The notes under the pieces are model-generated. The model ran no database searches, was not told the origin of the DNA, and saw nothing but the letters and a program-made list of their open reading frames with translations. A stretch of 64,000 bases of DNA from Chryseobacterium bernardetii. Lineage in GTDB: Bacteria; Bacteroidota; Bacteroidia; Flavobacteriales; Weeksellaceae. The position numbers and the translations under genes were made by a program. Of this stretch, positions 25,307 through 34,197 are shown in pieces. Location: positions 2,957,501-3,021,500 of the forward strand of contig NZ_CP033932.1 of NCBI RefSeq assembly GCF_003815975.1, written 5' to 3'. Position 1 is the first letter of the stretch. Each line of letters opens with the position of its first letter.

Positions 25307-27097
25307 ATGTCAAAAGAGACAAATTCAGCAGAATTATTATTAAACCAAAACGTAGCACCTGAACAATTTGACTGGGATTCTTTCGAATCTGGTCTTGATG
25401 CTGATGCTAGAAAAGAGAAAAGCGATTTAGAAGAAATCTACAACGGATCATTAAACAACTTAGACGATAACGACGTTCTAATTGGTAAAGTTGTAAGATT
25501 AACTGATAAAGAAGCTATCGTAGACATCAACTTCAAATCTGAAGGTGTTATCTCTCTTAACGAATTCCGTTACAACCAAGGTCTTAAGGTAGGTGATGAA
25601 GTAGAAGTAATGGTAGACAAGAGAGAAGACAAAACTGGTCAGCTACAATTATCTCACAGAAAAGCTAGAACACTTAAAGCTTGGGATAAAGTAAACGAAC
25701 TTCACGAAACTGGTGAAATCGTTAACGGTTTTGTTAAGTCTAGAACTAAAGGTGGTATGATCGTTGACGTTCACGGAATCGAAGCATTCTTACCTGGTTC
25801 TCAAATTGACGTTAAGCCAATTAAAGATTACGATCAGTTCGTAGGAAAAACTATGGAGTTCAAAGTTGTGAAAATCAACCCAGAGTTCAAAAACGTAGTA
25901 GTTTCTCACAAAGCATTGATCGAAGCAGATATCGAAGGTCAGAAAAAAGAAATCATCGCTCAGCTTGAAAAAGGACAAGTTCTTGAAGGTACTGTTAAGA
26001 ATATCACTTCTTACGGTGTATTCATTGACCTAGGTGGTGTAGATGGATTGATCCACATTACAGACCTTTCTTGGTCTAGAGTGAACCACCCATCTGAAAT
26101 CCTTGAGGACGGACAAACTGTGAAAGTGGTTATCCTTGATTTCGATGATGAGAAAACAAGAATCCAATTAGGTATGAAGCAATTAGAAGCTCATCCTTGG
26201 GATGCTCTTTCTGCTGACTTAAAAGTTGGTGACAAAGTAAAAGGAAAAGTAGTAGTTCTTGCTGACTATGGTGCATTCGTAGAAATCGCTCCAGGTGTTG
26301 AAGGATTAATCCACGTTTCTGAAATGTCTTGGTCTACTCACTTAAGATCTGCTGGAGATTTCGTAAAAGTAGGTGATGAAGTGGAAGCTGAAGTATTAAC
26401 TTTAGACAGAGAAGAAAGAAAAATTTCTCTTGGTATCAAGCAATTATCTAAAGATCCATGGGAAAACATCGAAGCTAAGTATCCGGTAGGATCTCAGCAT
26501 GTAGGAACTGTAAGAAACTTCACTAACTTTGGTGTATTCGTAGAGTTAGAAGAAGGTATCGACGGATTAATCTACATCTCTGATCTTTCTTGGACTAAGA
26601 AAATCAAGCACCCATCTGAGTTCTGTGCAGTAGGTGATAAATTAGATGTTGTAGTTCTTGAATTAGATATCCAGGCTAGAAGATTATCTCTAGGTCACAA
26701 GCAATTGACTGAAAACCCATGGGATAAATTCGAAACTAAATATGCTGAAGGAACTATCCACGCTGGTAAAGCTGTAGAAGTTCACGATAAAGGAGCTTCT
26801 GTACAGTTTGAAGATGCTGAGGTTGAAGCATTCTGCCCTTCAAGATTATTAGAGAAAGAAGATGGATCTAAAATCAAAAAAGGTGAAGAAGCTGAATTCA
26901 AAGTAATCGAATTCAACAAAGAATTCAAGAGAGTAGTAGTATCTCACACAGGTATCTTCAGAGACGAAGAGAAGAAAAACGTAAAAGAAGCTTCTTCTAG
27001 AAACGTATCTTCTTCTTCTAACAACGAAGAAAGATCTACTCTTGGAGACATCGATGCATTAGCAGAGTTGAAAAGAAAAATGGAAGAAGGTAAATAA
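25307..27097 (+). CDS. rpsA: 30S ribosomal protein S1
   Basis: S1 binds mRNA on the small subunit. The 596-residue protein has six S1 (OB-fold) domains, beginning near residues 56, 136, 222, 307, 394 and 482. The middle ones show the classic core (TSYGVFIDLGGVDGLIH, ADYGAFVEIAPGVEGLIHVS, TNFGVFVELEEGIDGLIYIS). A serine-rich, charged tail (~565-596) follows. Codon choice is visibly different from neighbours (AAC, GGT, TCT and TTC preferred), a sign of very high expression. It has a strong promoter and a strong terminator. S1 does not need Shine-Dalgarno pairing, in line with their absence here. Confidence 0.97.
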   Translation: MSKETNSAELLLNQNVAPEQFDWDSFESGLDADARKEKSDLEEIYNGSLNNLDDNDVLIGKVVRLTDKEAIVDINFKSEGVISLNEFRYNQGLKVGDEVEVMVDKREDKTGQLQLSHRKARTLKAWDKVNELHETGEIVNGFVKSRTKGGMIVDVHGIEAFLPGSQIDVKPIKDYDQFVGKTMEFKVVKINPEFKNVVVSHKALIEADIEGQKKEIIAQLEKGQVLEGTVKNITSYGVFIDLGGVDGLIHITDLSWSRVNHPSEILEDGQTVKVVILDFDDEKTRIQLGMKQLEAHPWDALSADLKVGDKVKGKVVVLADYGAFVEIAPGVEGLIHVSEMSWSTHLRSAGDFVKVGDEVEAEVLTLDREERKISLGIKQLSKDPWENIEAKYPVGSQHVGTVRNFTNFGVFVELEEGIDGLIYISDLSWTKKIKHPSEFCAVGDKLDVVVLELDIQARRLSLGHKQLTENPWDKFETKYAEGTIHAGKAVEVHDKGASVQFEDAEVEAFCPSRLLEKEDGSKIKKGEEAEFKVIEFNKEFKRVVVSHTGIFRDEEKKNVKEASSRNVSSSSNNEERSTLGDIDALAELKRKMEEGK

Positions 27098-27120
27098 TCT
27101 TTGAACCATTGATAAATAAG

Positions 27121-27147
27121 GAGCCGCTCATTTGAGCGGCTTTTTTT
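27121..27147 (+). terminator. Terminator after rpsA
   Basis: GAGCCGCTCA and TGAGCGGCT form a GC-rich stem with a tiny loop, followed by seven T. Confidence 0.92.
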
Positions 27148-27510
27148 GTATTCTCATTTTCAGGAGATTTCTCCCGCTATCCACTCATAATCTACACATC
27201 ATCAAATCCAATTCCTAAACCATTTTCTGGCTCGGGCAACCAATGACAGGCGGCGGAATTAGCCCTACAAAATATTACCGTAAACAATTTTATTTATGGT
27301 GGTATAAAAATCGATTTCAAACAGTCGGTAAATAGTATTTATAGTGAATATTAAGGATTTTGAGCAGTCAATTCTAAAGGAAATAACTGTTTATAATCAA
27401 TCGGGAAACAGCTGAAGGCAAGGCTTGCTGTGATCTTATTTATCTATTATAGCTACATCACAGGATATTTTAATTTATATGTTGTACCTTTGCAGGCTGT
27501 TAAAAAAATT
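27148..27510. other. Gap after the rpsA terminator
   Basis: About 360 bases. The frame of the next gene is open from 27430, but its promoter box lies at 27485-27492. A patch near 27225-27330 is less AT-rich than the rest and may be a decayed gene remnant. I recognise no protein, RNA or repeat in it. Confidence 0.5.
27485..27492 (+). promoter_or_regulatory. -7 box TACCTTTG for the EamA gene
   Basis: Exact TAnnTTTG match 18 bases before ATG 27511. It rules out the upstream ATG/GTG-type starts of the longer frame. Confidence 0.65.
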
Positions 27511-28497
27511 ATGAAGAAGAAAAATATACTAAAAGGTGTTTTATTTGTAGGGATTGGTGCTAGTATATACGGAATGTTGGCCACTTTTGTAAAAATGGCT
27601 TATCATGATGGTTTTACAACATCTGAAGTAACTACCTCTCAATTTGTATTAGGGTTAACCGGGCTTTTGATCCTGAATTTGATTCAAACCCTAACCTCAA
27701 AAAAGAAATTATCAAAGCCAAGCTCCAGGGAGGTCAGAATGCTGATGCTTGCCGGAACCTCATTGGGAGGAACAAGTTTATTTTATTATATCGCGGTTCA
27801 GTATATCAATGTTTCCATTGCAATTGTGTTGCTGATGCAGTCGGTATGGTTCAGTGTTGTGGTAGAAAGTATTATCACCAAGAAACTGCCGAATGCAAGA
27901 AAAATTGTGGCGGTAATTATTGTATTGCTGGGAACCGTTTTGGCTACCAACCTTATTAATATGGAAATCGAGCTGGATTGGCATGGTGTCTTCTGGGGAT
28001 TGATGGCTGCGGCTTCATATACATTAACGATGTTTACATCCAACACACTGGCTACCCATCTGCCTGTTTTCAGAAAAAGTATTATTATGCTGGCAGGTGG
28101 TTCTGTTGTTATTTTTGCATTCCTGTTCTTTGCTCAGATAGGGCCTATGTATTTTGACGGATTAAAAGCTTTCTATCTTAACTTTACAGACAATACAGAA
28201 CATATCCATCCTTTCAATTATTCAATATTCTGGACATATGGAGCGGTTCTTGCTTTGTTTGGAACCATTATTCCGCCAATTCTGTTCAATATCGGTTTTC
28301 CGAACGCAGGATTAGGACTGGGAAGTATTGTTTCCTCACTGGAACTTCCGGTTTCCGTTACCATGGCTTTTGTTTTATTGGGTGAAAAAGTATTTCTAAT
28401 ACAATGGGTAGGAATTGCTTTGATTCTTTTCGCTATTGTTTTAATGAACCTTCCATCCAAAAAAGAAAAAGAAGTTTCTATAGCAGAATTATCTTAA
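27511..28497 (+). CDS. EamA/DMT-superfamily transporter
   Basis: This is a 328-residue membrane protein with ten hydrophobic segments arranged as two EamA halves of five spans each. The first half shows GASIYGMLATFVK and SVWFSVVVES. The second shows FWGLMAAASYTLTMFTS and LPVSVTMAFVLLGEKVF, the usual end of an EamA repeat. It probably exports or imports amino acids or other small metabolites (substrate unknown). ATG 27511 (MKKKNILKGV) is chosen over the longer frame from 27430, because a promoter box at 27485-27492 lies between them. Monocistronic with its own terminator. Confidence 0.9.
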   Translation: MKKKNILKGVLFVGIGASIYGMLATFVKMAYHDGFTTSEVTTSQFVLGLTGLLILNLIQTLTSKKKLSKPSSREVRMLMLAGTSLGGTSLFYYIAVQYINVSIAIVLLMQSVWFSVVVESIITKKLPNARKIVAVIIVLLGTVLATNLINMEIELDWHGVFWGLMAAASYTLTMFTSNTLATHLPVFRKSIIMLAGGSVVIFAFLFFAQIGPMYFDGLKAFYLNFTDNTEHIHPFNYSIFWTYGAVLALFGTIIPPILFNIGFPNAGLGLGSIVSSLELPVSVTMAFVLLGEKVFLIQWVGIALILFAIVLMNLPSKKEKEVSIAELS

Positions 28498-28527
28498 AAA
28501 AATATTATTTAACTAAAAATAACAGTT

Positions 28528-28558
28528 AAAAACCGTTCCTTTTGGAGCGGTTTTTTTA
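28528..28558 (+). terminator. Terminator after the EamA gene
   Basis: AAACCGTTCC and GGAGCGGTTT pair with one G:T, followed by a T run. Confidence 0.85.
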
Positions 28559-28585
28559 ATTTTAAAAACTTAAAATAGAGTACCC

Positions 28586-29581
28586 ATGAGATGTTTCAGA
28601 AATATAGCCACTGCTGTAATATTAATAACCGGATCAGGAATCCTGTCTTCACAGATAAAACCTTTGGATGCAATGTTGTCTGATTATCAATATCCTTATG
28701 AAGTACATTTTAAAGATTTAAAATCCCAGGATAATGATCTGAAGATGGCTTATATGGATGTAAAGCCTCAAAAAGCCAATGGGAAAACCATTATGTTGCT
28801 CCATGGGAAAAACTTTAACGGTGCCTATTGGGCAAGAACGGCCAAAGATCTCTCAGAAAAAGGATTCAGGGTCATTATTCCGGATCAGATTGGGTTTGGA
28901 AAATCCTCAAAACCTCACCGTTATCAGTTTTCTTTTTCACAGCTTGCCGAAAATACAAAAGCTGTTCTGGATGAACTGGGAATTGATAAAACCATTGTTC
29001 TGGGGCATTCAATGGGTGGGATGGTAGCTTCAAGGTTTACTTTGCTATATCCTGAAAAAGTTCAGAAACTCATCCTTGAAAATCCTATCGGACTTGAAGA
29101 TTATAAAACGTTTGCATCTTATCAGAATATAGATCAGGCCTACCAGTCGGAGCTTAAGAATACAGCAGAAACTTACAAGAATTATCAGCTGAAATTCTAT
29201 TATGACAACAAATGGAAGGCAGAATACCAGCCTTGGTTAGATCTTATTGCCGGCTGGACTCTGCATAAAGATTATCCACAGGTAGCTTGGGACGCAGCAT
29301 TGACTTCTGATATGATCTATAATCAACCTGTTTGTTATGAATTTAAAAATATAAAAGTACCTACTTTACTCATCATTGGAACAAGAGATAGAACTGCCAT
29401 AGGAAAAGACAGGGCTCCAAAGGAGCTTCAACCTAAAATGGGACAGTATCAGGAATTAGGGAAGAAAACCCAGCGTGAAATTGCTGGGTCCCAATTGGTG
29501 GAACTTGAAAACGTAGGCCATCTTCCGCATATTGAAGTTTATCCTCAGTTTTTTGAAGCTTTATATAACTTTATTAAGTAA
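28586..29581 (+). CDS. Secreted alpha/beta hydrolase
   Basis: This is a 331-residue protein with an N-terminal signal sequence (~1-22). The alpha/beta hydrolase fold shows an oxyanion-hole HGKNFNG (73-79), DQIGFGKSSKP, the nucleophile elbow GHSMGGM with Ser142, a likely acid in IIGTRDRTA, and the catalytic His in NVGHLPHIE. Substrate is unknown. The fold covers esterases, lipases and haloalkane dehalogenases. It lies 28 bases after the EamA terminator and has no obvious partner. Confidence 0.92.
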   Translation: MRCFRNIATAVILITGSGILSSQIKPLDAMLSDYQYPYEVHFKDLKSQDNDLKMAYMDVKPQKANGKTIMLLHGKNFNGAYWARTAKDLSEKGFRVIIPDQIGFGKSSKPHRYQFSFSQLAENTKAVLDELGIDKTIVLGHSMGGMVASRFTLLYPEKVQKLILENPIGLEDYKTFASYQNIDQAYQSELKNTAETYKNYQLKFYYDNKWKAEYQPWLDLIAGWTLHKDYPQVAWDAALTSDMIYNQPVCYEFKNIKVPTLLIIGTRDRTAIGKDRAPKELQPKMGQYQELGKKTQREIAGSQLVELENVGHLPHIEVYPQFFEALYNFIK

Positions 29582-29692
29582 GCTGAACCCGTTTTTACCG
29601 AAATGATTGTTATGTAATCTGGCTGTAACAATGAATTAAGAAGGCTGTGTGGATTTCTATTTATCCAAAACTGGTGATAAACAGAAATTTGT

Positions 29693-29700
29693 TAACTTTG
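29693..29700 (+). promoter_or_regulatory. -7 box TAACTTTG upstream of the DUF4280 gene cluster
   Basis: Exact TAnnTTTG match 28 bases before ATG 29728. It may drive all six genes to 36049, since the gaps within the cluster are short and contain no terminator. Confidence 0.6.
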
Positions 29701-29727
29701 GGAACACACTAAAGACGAAATGAGTTA

Positions 29728-30720
29728 ATGATGTCGGAGATCAGATTATCTAAAAAACAAATTCTACATAGGCTAAATACAATCAAAATAAAACCTTCCG
29801 GACTGCAGGGGAGAAGGTATGGTGTATCTGTAAAATACTATTCCGGTAATGAAGAAATGCCTTCCAAAAGAATAGATTATACGGTAGCTGCCAATTTGAA
29901 TGTTGAGTATGGCAAGGGATCATTAAGCATTAATAAAGAAGATATTTTTTACAACCAGCATGAGCCGGATAAGATCAGTGAAATTCTTTCATCAGCATTA
30001 TCTGCCACCATTTACCCTGTGGAAGTCGATCTTAATGAAAAAGGAACAGGAACAGGCGAGATTATCAATCATGATAAAATGTTGGAAAGATGGAAGATTC
30101 AGAAATCAAAAATAGCTGATAAATACAGCAGTAAAGAACTGGATATTTTTATTGATAATTTTGAAAATAAGCTTCAAAATAAAACTGTTATTGAAAAAAG
30201 CCTGCACAATGACTGGTTCTGGAACCTGTTTTTTCATCCTAAATTTATTGATTACGGAGATACCAGAAAAGTTGAAAGAGATCTGTATCTTTCCGTGATT
30301 CCTTATCGTGGACCGTTGAAATTTTCCGGGGTACAGACTATCGATAAATTTCCTACGGATTACCATTCTTTTGTCATAGAATTTGAAAGCGAAGAACTAT
30401 TGGCTCCTCGTTATTTTTATCCCGAGGGTCATCATGATGGCAGCTCCCTTTATATGACGCTTAAAGTGATTTTCGATCATGATCTGTATCATCATTTCCC
30501 CATGTATACAAGAGCTTATTTTGAAGTATTTACCAAAGATTGGTCAGGGGCAAAAGTATTTGTGAAAAAGATCCATTATACTCAATATCAATTAGGTTCA
30601 GAAGAGTATAAAAACAAGGTATTGGATGAAAGCAGTCCCTTTATTACAGGGGGGCTTGTAAAAGTTCCGCCTAATAAATGGGGATTTGATAATTTCGAAA
30701 GGATAGAAAATGACTGGTAA
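29728..30720 (+). CDS. Unknown protein leading the DUF4280 cluster
   Basis: This is a 330-residue protein without a signal peptide or membrane span. I recognise no family. A second ATG directly follows the first (29731). The N-terminal part is basic and strand-rich (IRLSKKQILHRLNTIKIKPSG). The middle is helical (KMLERWKIQKSKIADKYSSKE), and the C-terminal half is strand-rich with several Tyr and His (PRYFYPEGHHDGSS, DHDLYHHFPMYTRAYFEV). Position before the PAAR-like gene fits an adaptor, chaperone or a component of the delivery particle. This is inference from gene order only. It shares no terminator with the next gene (47-base gap). Confidence 0.75.
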   Translation: MMSEIRLSKKQILHRLNTIKIKPSGLQGRRYGVSVKYYSGNEEMPSKRIDYTVAANLNVEYGKGSLSINKEDIFYNQHEPDKISEILSSALSATIYPVEVDLNEKGTGTGEIINHDKMLERWKIQKSKIADKYSSKELDIFIDNFENKLQNKTVIEKSLHNDWFWNLFFHPKFIDYGDTRKVERDLYLSVIPYRGPLKFSGVQTIDKFPTDYHSFVIEFESEELLAPRYFYPEGHHDGSSLYMTLKVIFDHDLYHHFPMYTRAYFEVFTKDWSGAKVFVKKIHYTQYQLGSEEYKNKVLDESSPFITGGLVKVPPNKWGFDNFERIENDW

Positions 30721-30767
30721 AATTTATCGGTTCAGCAAAAAGACTTATTTTTACACAAAACACCATA

Positions 30768-31238
30768 ATGTCACTAAAAGAAAAAGTAGTACAGGGAGCA
30801 ATCTGCCAATGCAAATTTGGTTCCGCTCCGGACAAACTGAAAGTACTTACACAAACCAAATATTATGTGAATGACAATGCAGCCAGCAGTAAGCTTGCCG
30901 CTACCCATAAAGATATCGGAGCTACCTTTGAGAAGAACACTTTCGGTTCATGCTCCAAAAAGAACAATACCCCATGCTCTGCCGTAGTAACCCAATGGAG
31001 CGACTATTACGAAAAAGAACTCTACGATCCACCCGGAGGCTATATTCTGTTGCAAGACAGCAAAGCAACCTGTCCTATTGGAGGTAAAGACTGTATTTCT
31101 ATCATTAAATCCGGACAAATGGGCGAACCTACTAAAAAGAATCTTCAGAACGCGGATAGTGAATTACAGTCGCATGTGAGTCCTGTGATGGATATGAAGA
31201 ATTACGATGAAAAAGAGGCTTATAAAACTAATTTTTAA
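30768..31238 (+). CDS. DUF4280 (PAAR-like) tip protein
   Basis: This is a 156-residue protein of the DUF4280 type. It begins VVQGAICQCKFGSAPDKLKVL, then has a segment that reads as paired strands (YYVNDNAASSKLAATHKDIG), FGSCSKKNN and ATCPIGGKDCISIIKSGQ. Cysteines in these spots are the usual ones. DUF4280 proteins resemble PAAR proteins, which cap the spike of contractile injection machines and carry effectors. They are common in Bacteroidetes type VI and extracellular contractile systems. It lies 8 bases before the 982-residue gene, the usual order of tip and cargo. No tube, sheath or baseplate gene is seen in the window. Confidence 0.85.
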   Translation: MSLKEKVVQGAICQCKFGSAPDKLKVLTQTKYYVNDNAASSKLAATHKDIGATFEKNTFGSCSKKNNTPCSAVVTQWSDYYEKELYDPPGGYILLQDSKATCPIGGKDCISIIKSGQMGEPTKKNLQNADSELQSHVSPVMDMKNYDEKEAYKTNF

Positions 31239-31246
31239 AGAGAACT

Positions 31247-34195
31247 ATGGGAACAGCAGGGATTAAAAAAGCATTAATTAAAGATGCCAGACAGAATGCA
31301 AAACCATATAATAACAGCTTTCTTGTAGAATTGGGACACGGGCAAAGTTCTTTTACCGCTTATATTGATAAATCCTGTTTGGGACCTGGAACTGAAAATC
31401 CAGAGACAACAATTAAAGATGTAAAGTGGTTTTTGGTAAGAGAACATGTTTGGTCTAGCTATAAACGTACATATCCTAAACTCAGTCCAAGTGATTTTTT
31501 TACAAAATTAACAACTGAAGAGAAGGATTTTAAAACCTTTGAGGGGAATAACTTATTGGTAGATGCCAGCACTTTTAATGATGGCAGAGTTGGTGATATT
31601 GGGGTTATTTATTTAATAATTCCTTATAGTGTATTTCCTGAAACAGACCAAACAGTGCCGTTGCAGGCTGTACTTTTAGATAAACCTCAGGTTTTATATT
31701 GTAATTTCAAATTTCCTAAAGGTGGGTATATCCCATTGGAAAATAATGATAAGAAAGCGACTTATGGTCAAACAGTAGAAGTTGAGGTGTATACACATTT
31801 GCTGCCGGATTACAGAAACGGTTCTGACAAATTTGTCTTTGATGTTGAGCTTATCAATAAAGGAGAAGCGGTTGCTAAATTAGAAAAGCAAGAAATACTA
31901 AACAGTGAGCTTGGCGCTTTTGATTATAATCCAACTAAAATTTTAAAATTTGTTATTGACCCGGAATGGCAGAAAAAGCACTCCAATAAAAAGATTGATG
32001 AAAAATTTTATCTCAGATTAAAAGGAAATATTGGATATACTGGTCCTGTTGTCGTTGCTTCAGATTATGTAGCTCCATCCGGAGATTATGATTCAGAAAA
32101 GCAAACCTCTTCTTGGAAAAGGCTGGAACGGGGAAAATGGGTATATGATACTTCAAACGAATTGCTGGTTCCTTTCGATACTATGAGTGATCTTTTAAGT
32201 CGGTATGAAGTGGAAAAGAACAATATGATACAGTATATCGGAGATATAGAATACAGCGTAAAGGAAAATAACCCTTGTGCGTATTCTATGATAACTGTTA
32301 ATGATGGTGAAAAAGATATAGAGATATTCAATGAATATAAACCGATTAAAACAGTAAGTGATAATACTAAAAGATTTGTTGATATAGTTGCCGGAGATAA
32401 AGAAAAGAAAGCTGTAAAAGTAACCGCTAAATTTTTAGAGAGTAAAGAATCGAAACCTATAGCGATTAAGAATGGCAATGCTTGTGAAATGATTTTAAAT
32501 AATGGTCATAAGCATTCTACTTTGGAAGATGTTTTCAAAATGGGCTGGATTCTTGGGCAATGGGTGCCATCACAGGACCCTCAGGTATGGATGAGTAATT
32601 TTTTAGACAAAATTAAAGCTAATATAAGTCCTAATTATTATCATCCATCTAATGCTTTATCTGCACCCATCATAGCTTCAGCAAAGGCGAAGCCTGATCA
32701 GGAAGCTAAAGGTATCCCAGCTTCAAAAGAAAATCAGAAAAAATATGAATTTGTAACTGTAGCAGCTATTCAAGGGTTAACAAAAGACGATTATACTATA
32801 AATACAGCTGATGATTCCATTACATTACAGCTTCAGTACAGATATAATAAATCTTATGATAATAGAATCCTAAACTATCTTTATGGTGAGCAGGAATATT
32901 TTAAGAAGGGAGCTTTAGATGATAATTATAAAAATATCTGGGTTGTTGGTTACCTACTGAGATGGATAAAAAATGATTCTCTTGAACAGCTTTATTTTGT
33001 TCCGGTTAGTACATGCCGTTATCCCAATCAAATTGCCAAAATCAGGGTTTTTCCTGATATGAAATGGGTATTTAATTTTAATTATAATATTGAAACTCCG
33101 ATTTATTATAAATCTACTACTGCTTTAGAAACTTATTATAGTGGCTTTAATGAAGGACGGGATATTACTACAGCTAATAGCAGCCGCAGAAGAGAAATAC
33201 AAGATAGTAATGTTACCAATATCTTGCAGCCTTATGTAGGTAGAAAGACCAGCTTTGGGTTATCTGTTGAATGTGAAGTAAACGGGGAAAAAGATGTTTT
33301 TAAATTAGGGAAGGATTTTGCTGAAAAGTATCGTAAAATGATCTATCCTTTTTTATGGATGGTTAATACTTTGGATAATAGTTTTGGACTTCCGGAGGCA
33401 AGAAATGAGGAACACAGAATTAGAACAAGTCGCAATCCCGGATTATTAGCCCGCTTGAATAAACTTCCTATGAGTTTTGAGCTTAAGCCACCAAGTTTAG
33501 GAGTAGGTTTAGGTATAGGATATGCTTCATCAAAAAATGGTGAAATTACTTACGAGTTAGACGGTAGAATTAAGGCGAATCCTATCATAGGAGCGGAAGT
33601 TAAGTTGGATATTCTTGCTTTAGGAAGTAAATTTAAACCTTTTGGAGTTATTATTGATGCTTTGGATATCGTTTCTTGGGCGGCAAATGTTCTCAGTGGT
33701 GGGCATGTAGAAATAGATTACAAAATTGAAGTTAGATTTACTGCTGAAGTGAAACTGATAGGTAAGCAAATAAGTAAGGATCCCAAAACTAATGAAAAGA
33801 AATATGCACCTGAGGCCCATCTGAAATATAATTTAAAAGATAAAAAACTTCATTTTGAAGGCGGATTACAAGGTATTATAAAAGGTGAGATTGAAGTTAG
33901 CTTAAAGATACTTATACAGGCAAAGGCTAAAAATATGAATAATCAACCTCTGGAAGATAAAAAGAATAAAAAAGCAGAACTAAGCGTGGGAGTTCAGGGA
34001 AGTTCTTATGTTTCCTTATCATGCCCTTTTGAATTAAATGAGAAAGGTAATCTTGATGTTGATTTTTATTTCTCAGGAATTAAAGTTGAAGTTTGGTTTA
34101 GGGCATCATATAGTTCTAAAAATACAGACGGTGATCCTGATTATTCAGAAAAGATAATTCCTCATATAGATATAACTAAACCAATCGAGTTTTAA
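31247..34195 (+). CDS. Large unknown protein, candidate injected effector
   Basis: This is a 982-residue protein with no N-terminal signal peptide and no recognised domain. It has a strand-rich N-terminal half (~1-450) and a middle with helical stretches (VFKMGWILGQWVPSQDPQVW; KKYEFVTVAAIQGLTKDDY). The C-terminal third (~745-982) opens with a glycine-rich patch (SLGVGLGIGYASS), then a hydrophobic segment (FGVIIDALDIVSWAANVLSG), then alternating strands. Such a layout could insert into a membrane. It sits directly behind a PAAR-like gene and in front of a lipoprotein and two membrane proteins, the pattern of a contractile-system toxin with immunity genes. Toxicity is inference. Confidence 0.7.
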   Translation: MGTAGIKKALIKDARQNAKPYNNSFLVELGHGQSSFTAYIDKSCLGPGTENPETTIKDVKWFLVREHVWSSYKRTYPKLSPSDFFTKLTTEEKDFKTFEGNNLLVDASTFNDGRVGDIGVIYLIIPYSVFPETDQTVPLQAVLLDKPQVLYCNFKFPKGGYIPLENNDKKATYGQTVEVEVYTHLLPDYRNGSDKFVFDVELINKGEAVAKLEKQEILNSELGAFDYNPTKILKFVIDPEWQKKHSNKKIDEKFYLRLKGNIGYTGPVVVASDYVAPSGDYDSEKQTSSWKRLERGKWVYDTSNELLVPFDTMSDLLSRYEVEKNNMIQYIGDIEYSVKENNPCAYSMITVNDGEKDIEIFNEYKPIKTVSDNTKRFVDIVAGDKEKKAVKVTAKFLESKESKPIAIKNGNACEMILNNGHKHSTLEDVFKMGWILGQWVPSQDPQVWMSNFLDKIKANISPNYYHPSNALSAPIIASAKAKPDQEAKGIPASKENQKKYEFVTVAAIQGLTKDDYTINTADDSITLQLQYRYNKSYDNRILNYLYGEQEYFKKGALDDNYKNIWVVGYLLRWIKNDSLEQLYFVPVSTCRYPNQIAKIRVFPDMKWVFNFNYNIETPIYYKSTTALETYYSGFNEGRDITTANSSRRREIQDSNVTNILQPYVGRKTSFGLSVECEVNGEKDVFKLGKDFAEKYRKMIYPFLWMVNTLDNSFGLPEARNEEHRIRTSRNPGLLARLNKLPMSFELKPPSLGVGLGIGYASSKNGEITYELDGRIKANPIIGAEVKLDILALGSKFKPFGVIIDALDIVSWAANVLSGGHVEIDYKIEVRFTAEVKLIGKQISKDPKTNEKKYAPEAHLKYNLKDKKLHFEGGLQGIIKGEIEVSLKILIQAKAKNMNNQPLEDKKNKKAELSVGVQGSSYVSLSCPFELNEKGNLDVDFYFSGIKVEVWFRASYSSKNTDGDPDYSEKIIPHIDITKPIEF

Positions 34196-34197
34196 TT

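Noticed and set aside
27148..27510. Riboswitch or small RNA in the gap after rpsA
   Set aside because: No stable paired structure or known conserved motif could be found by eye, and the next gene has its promoter at the end of the gap.
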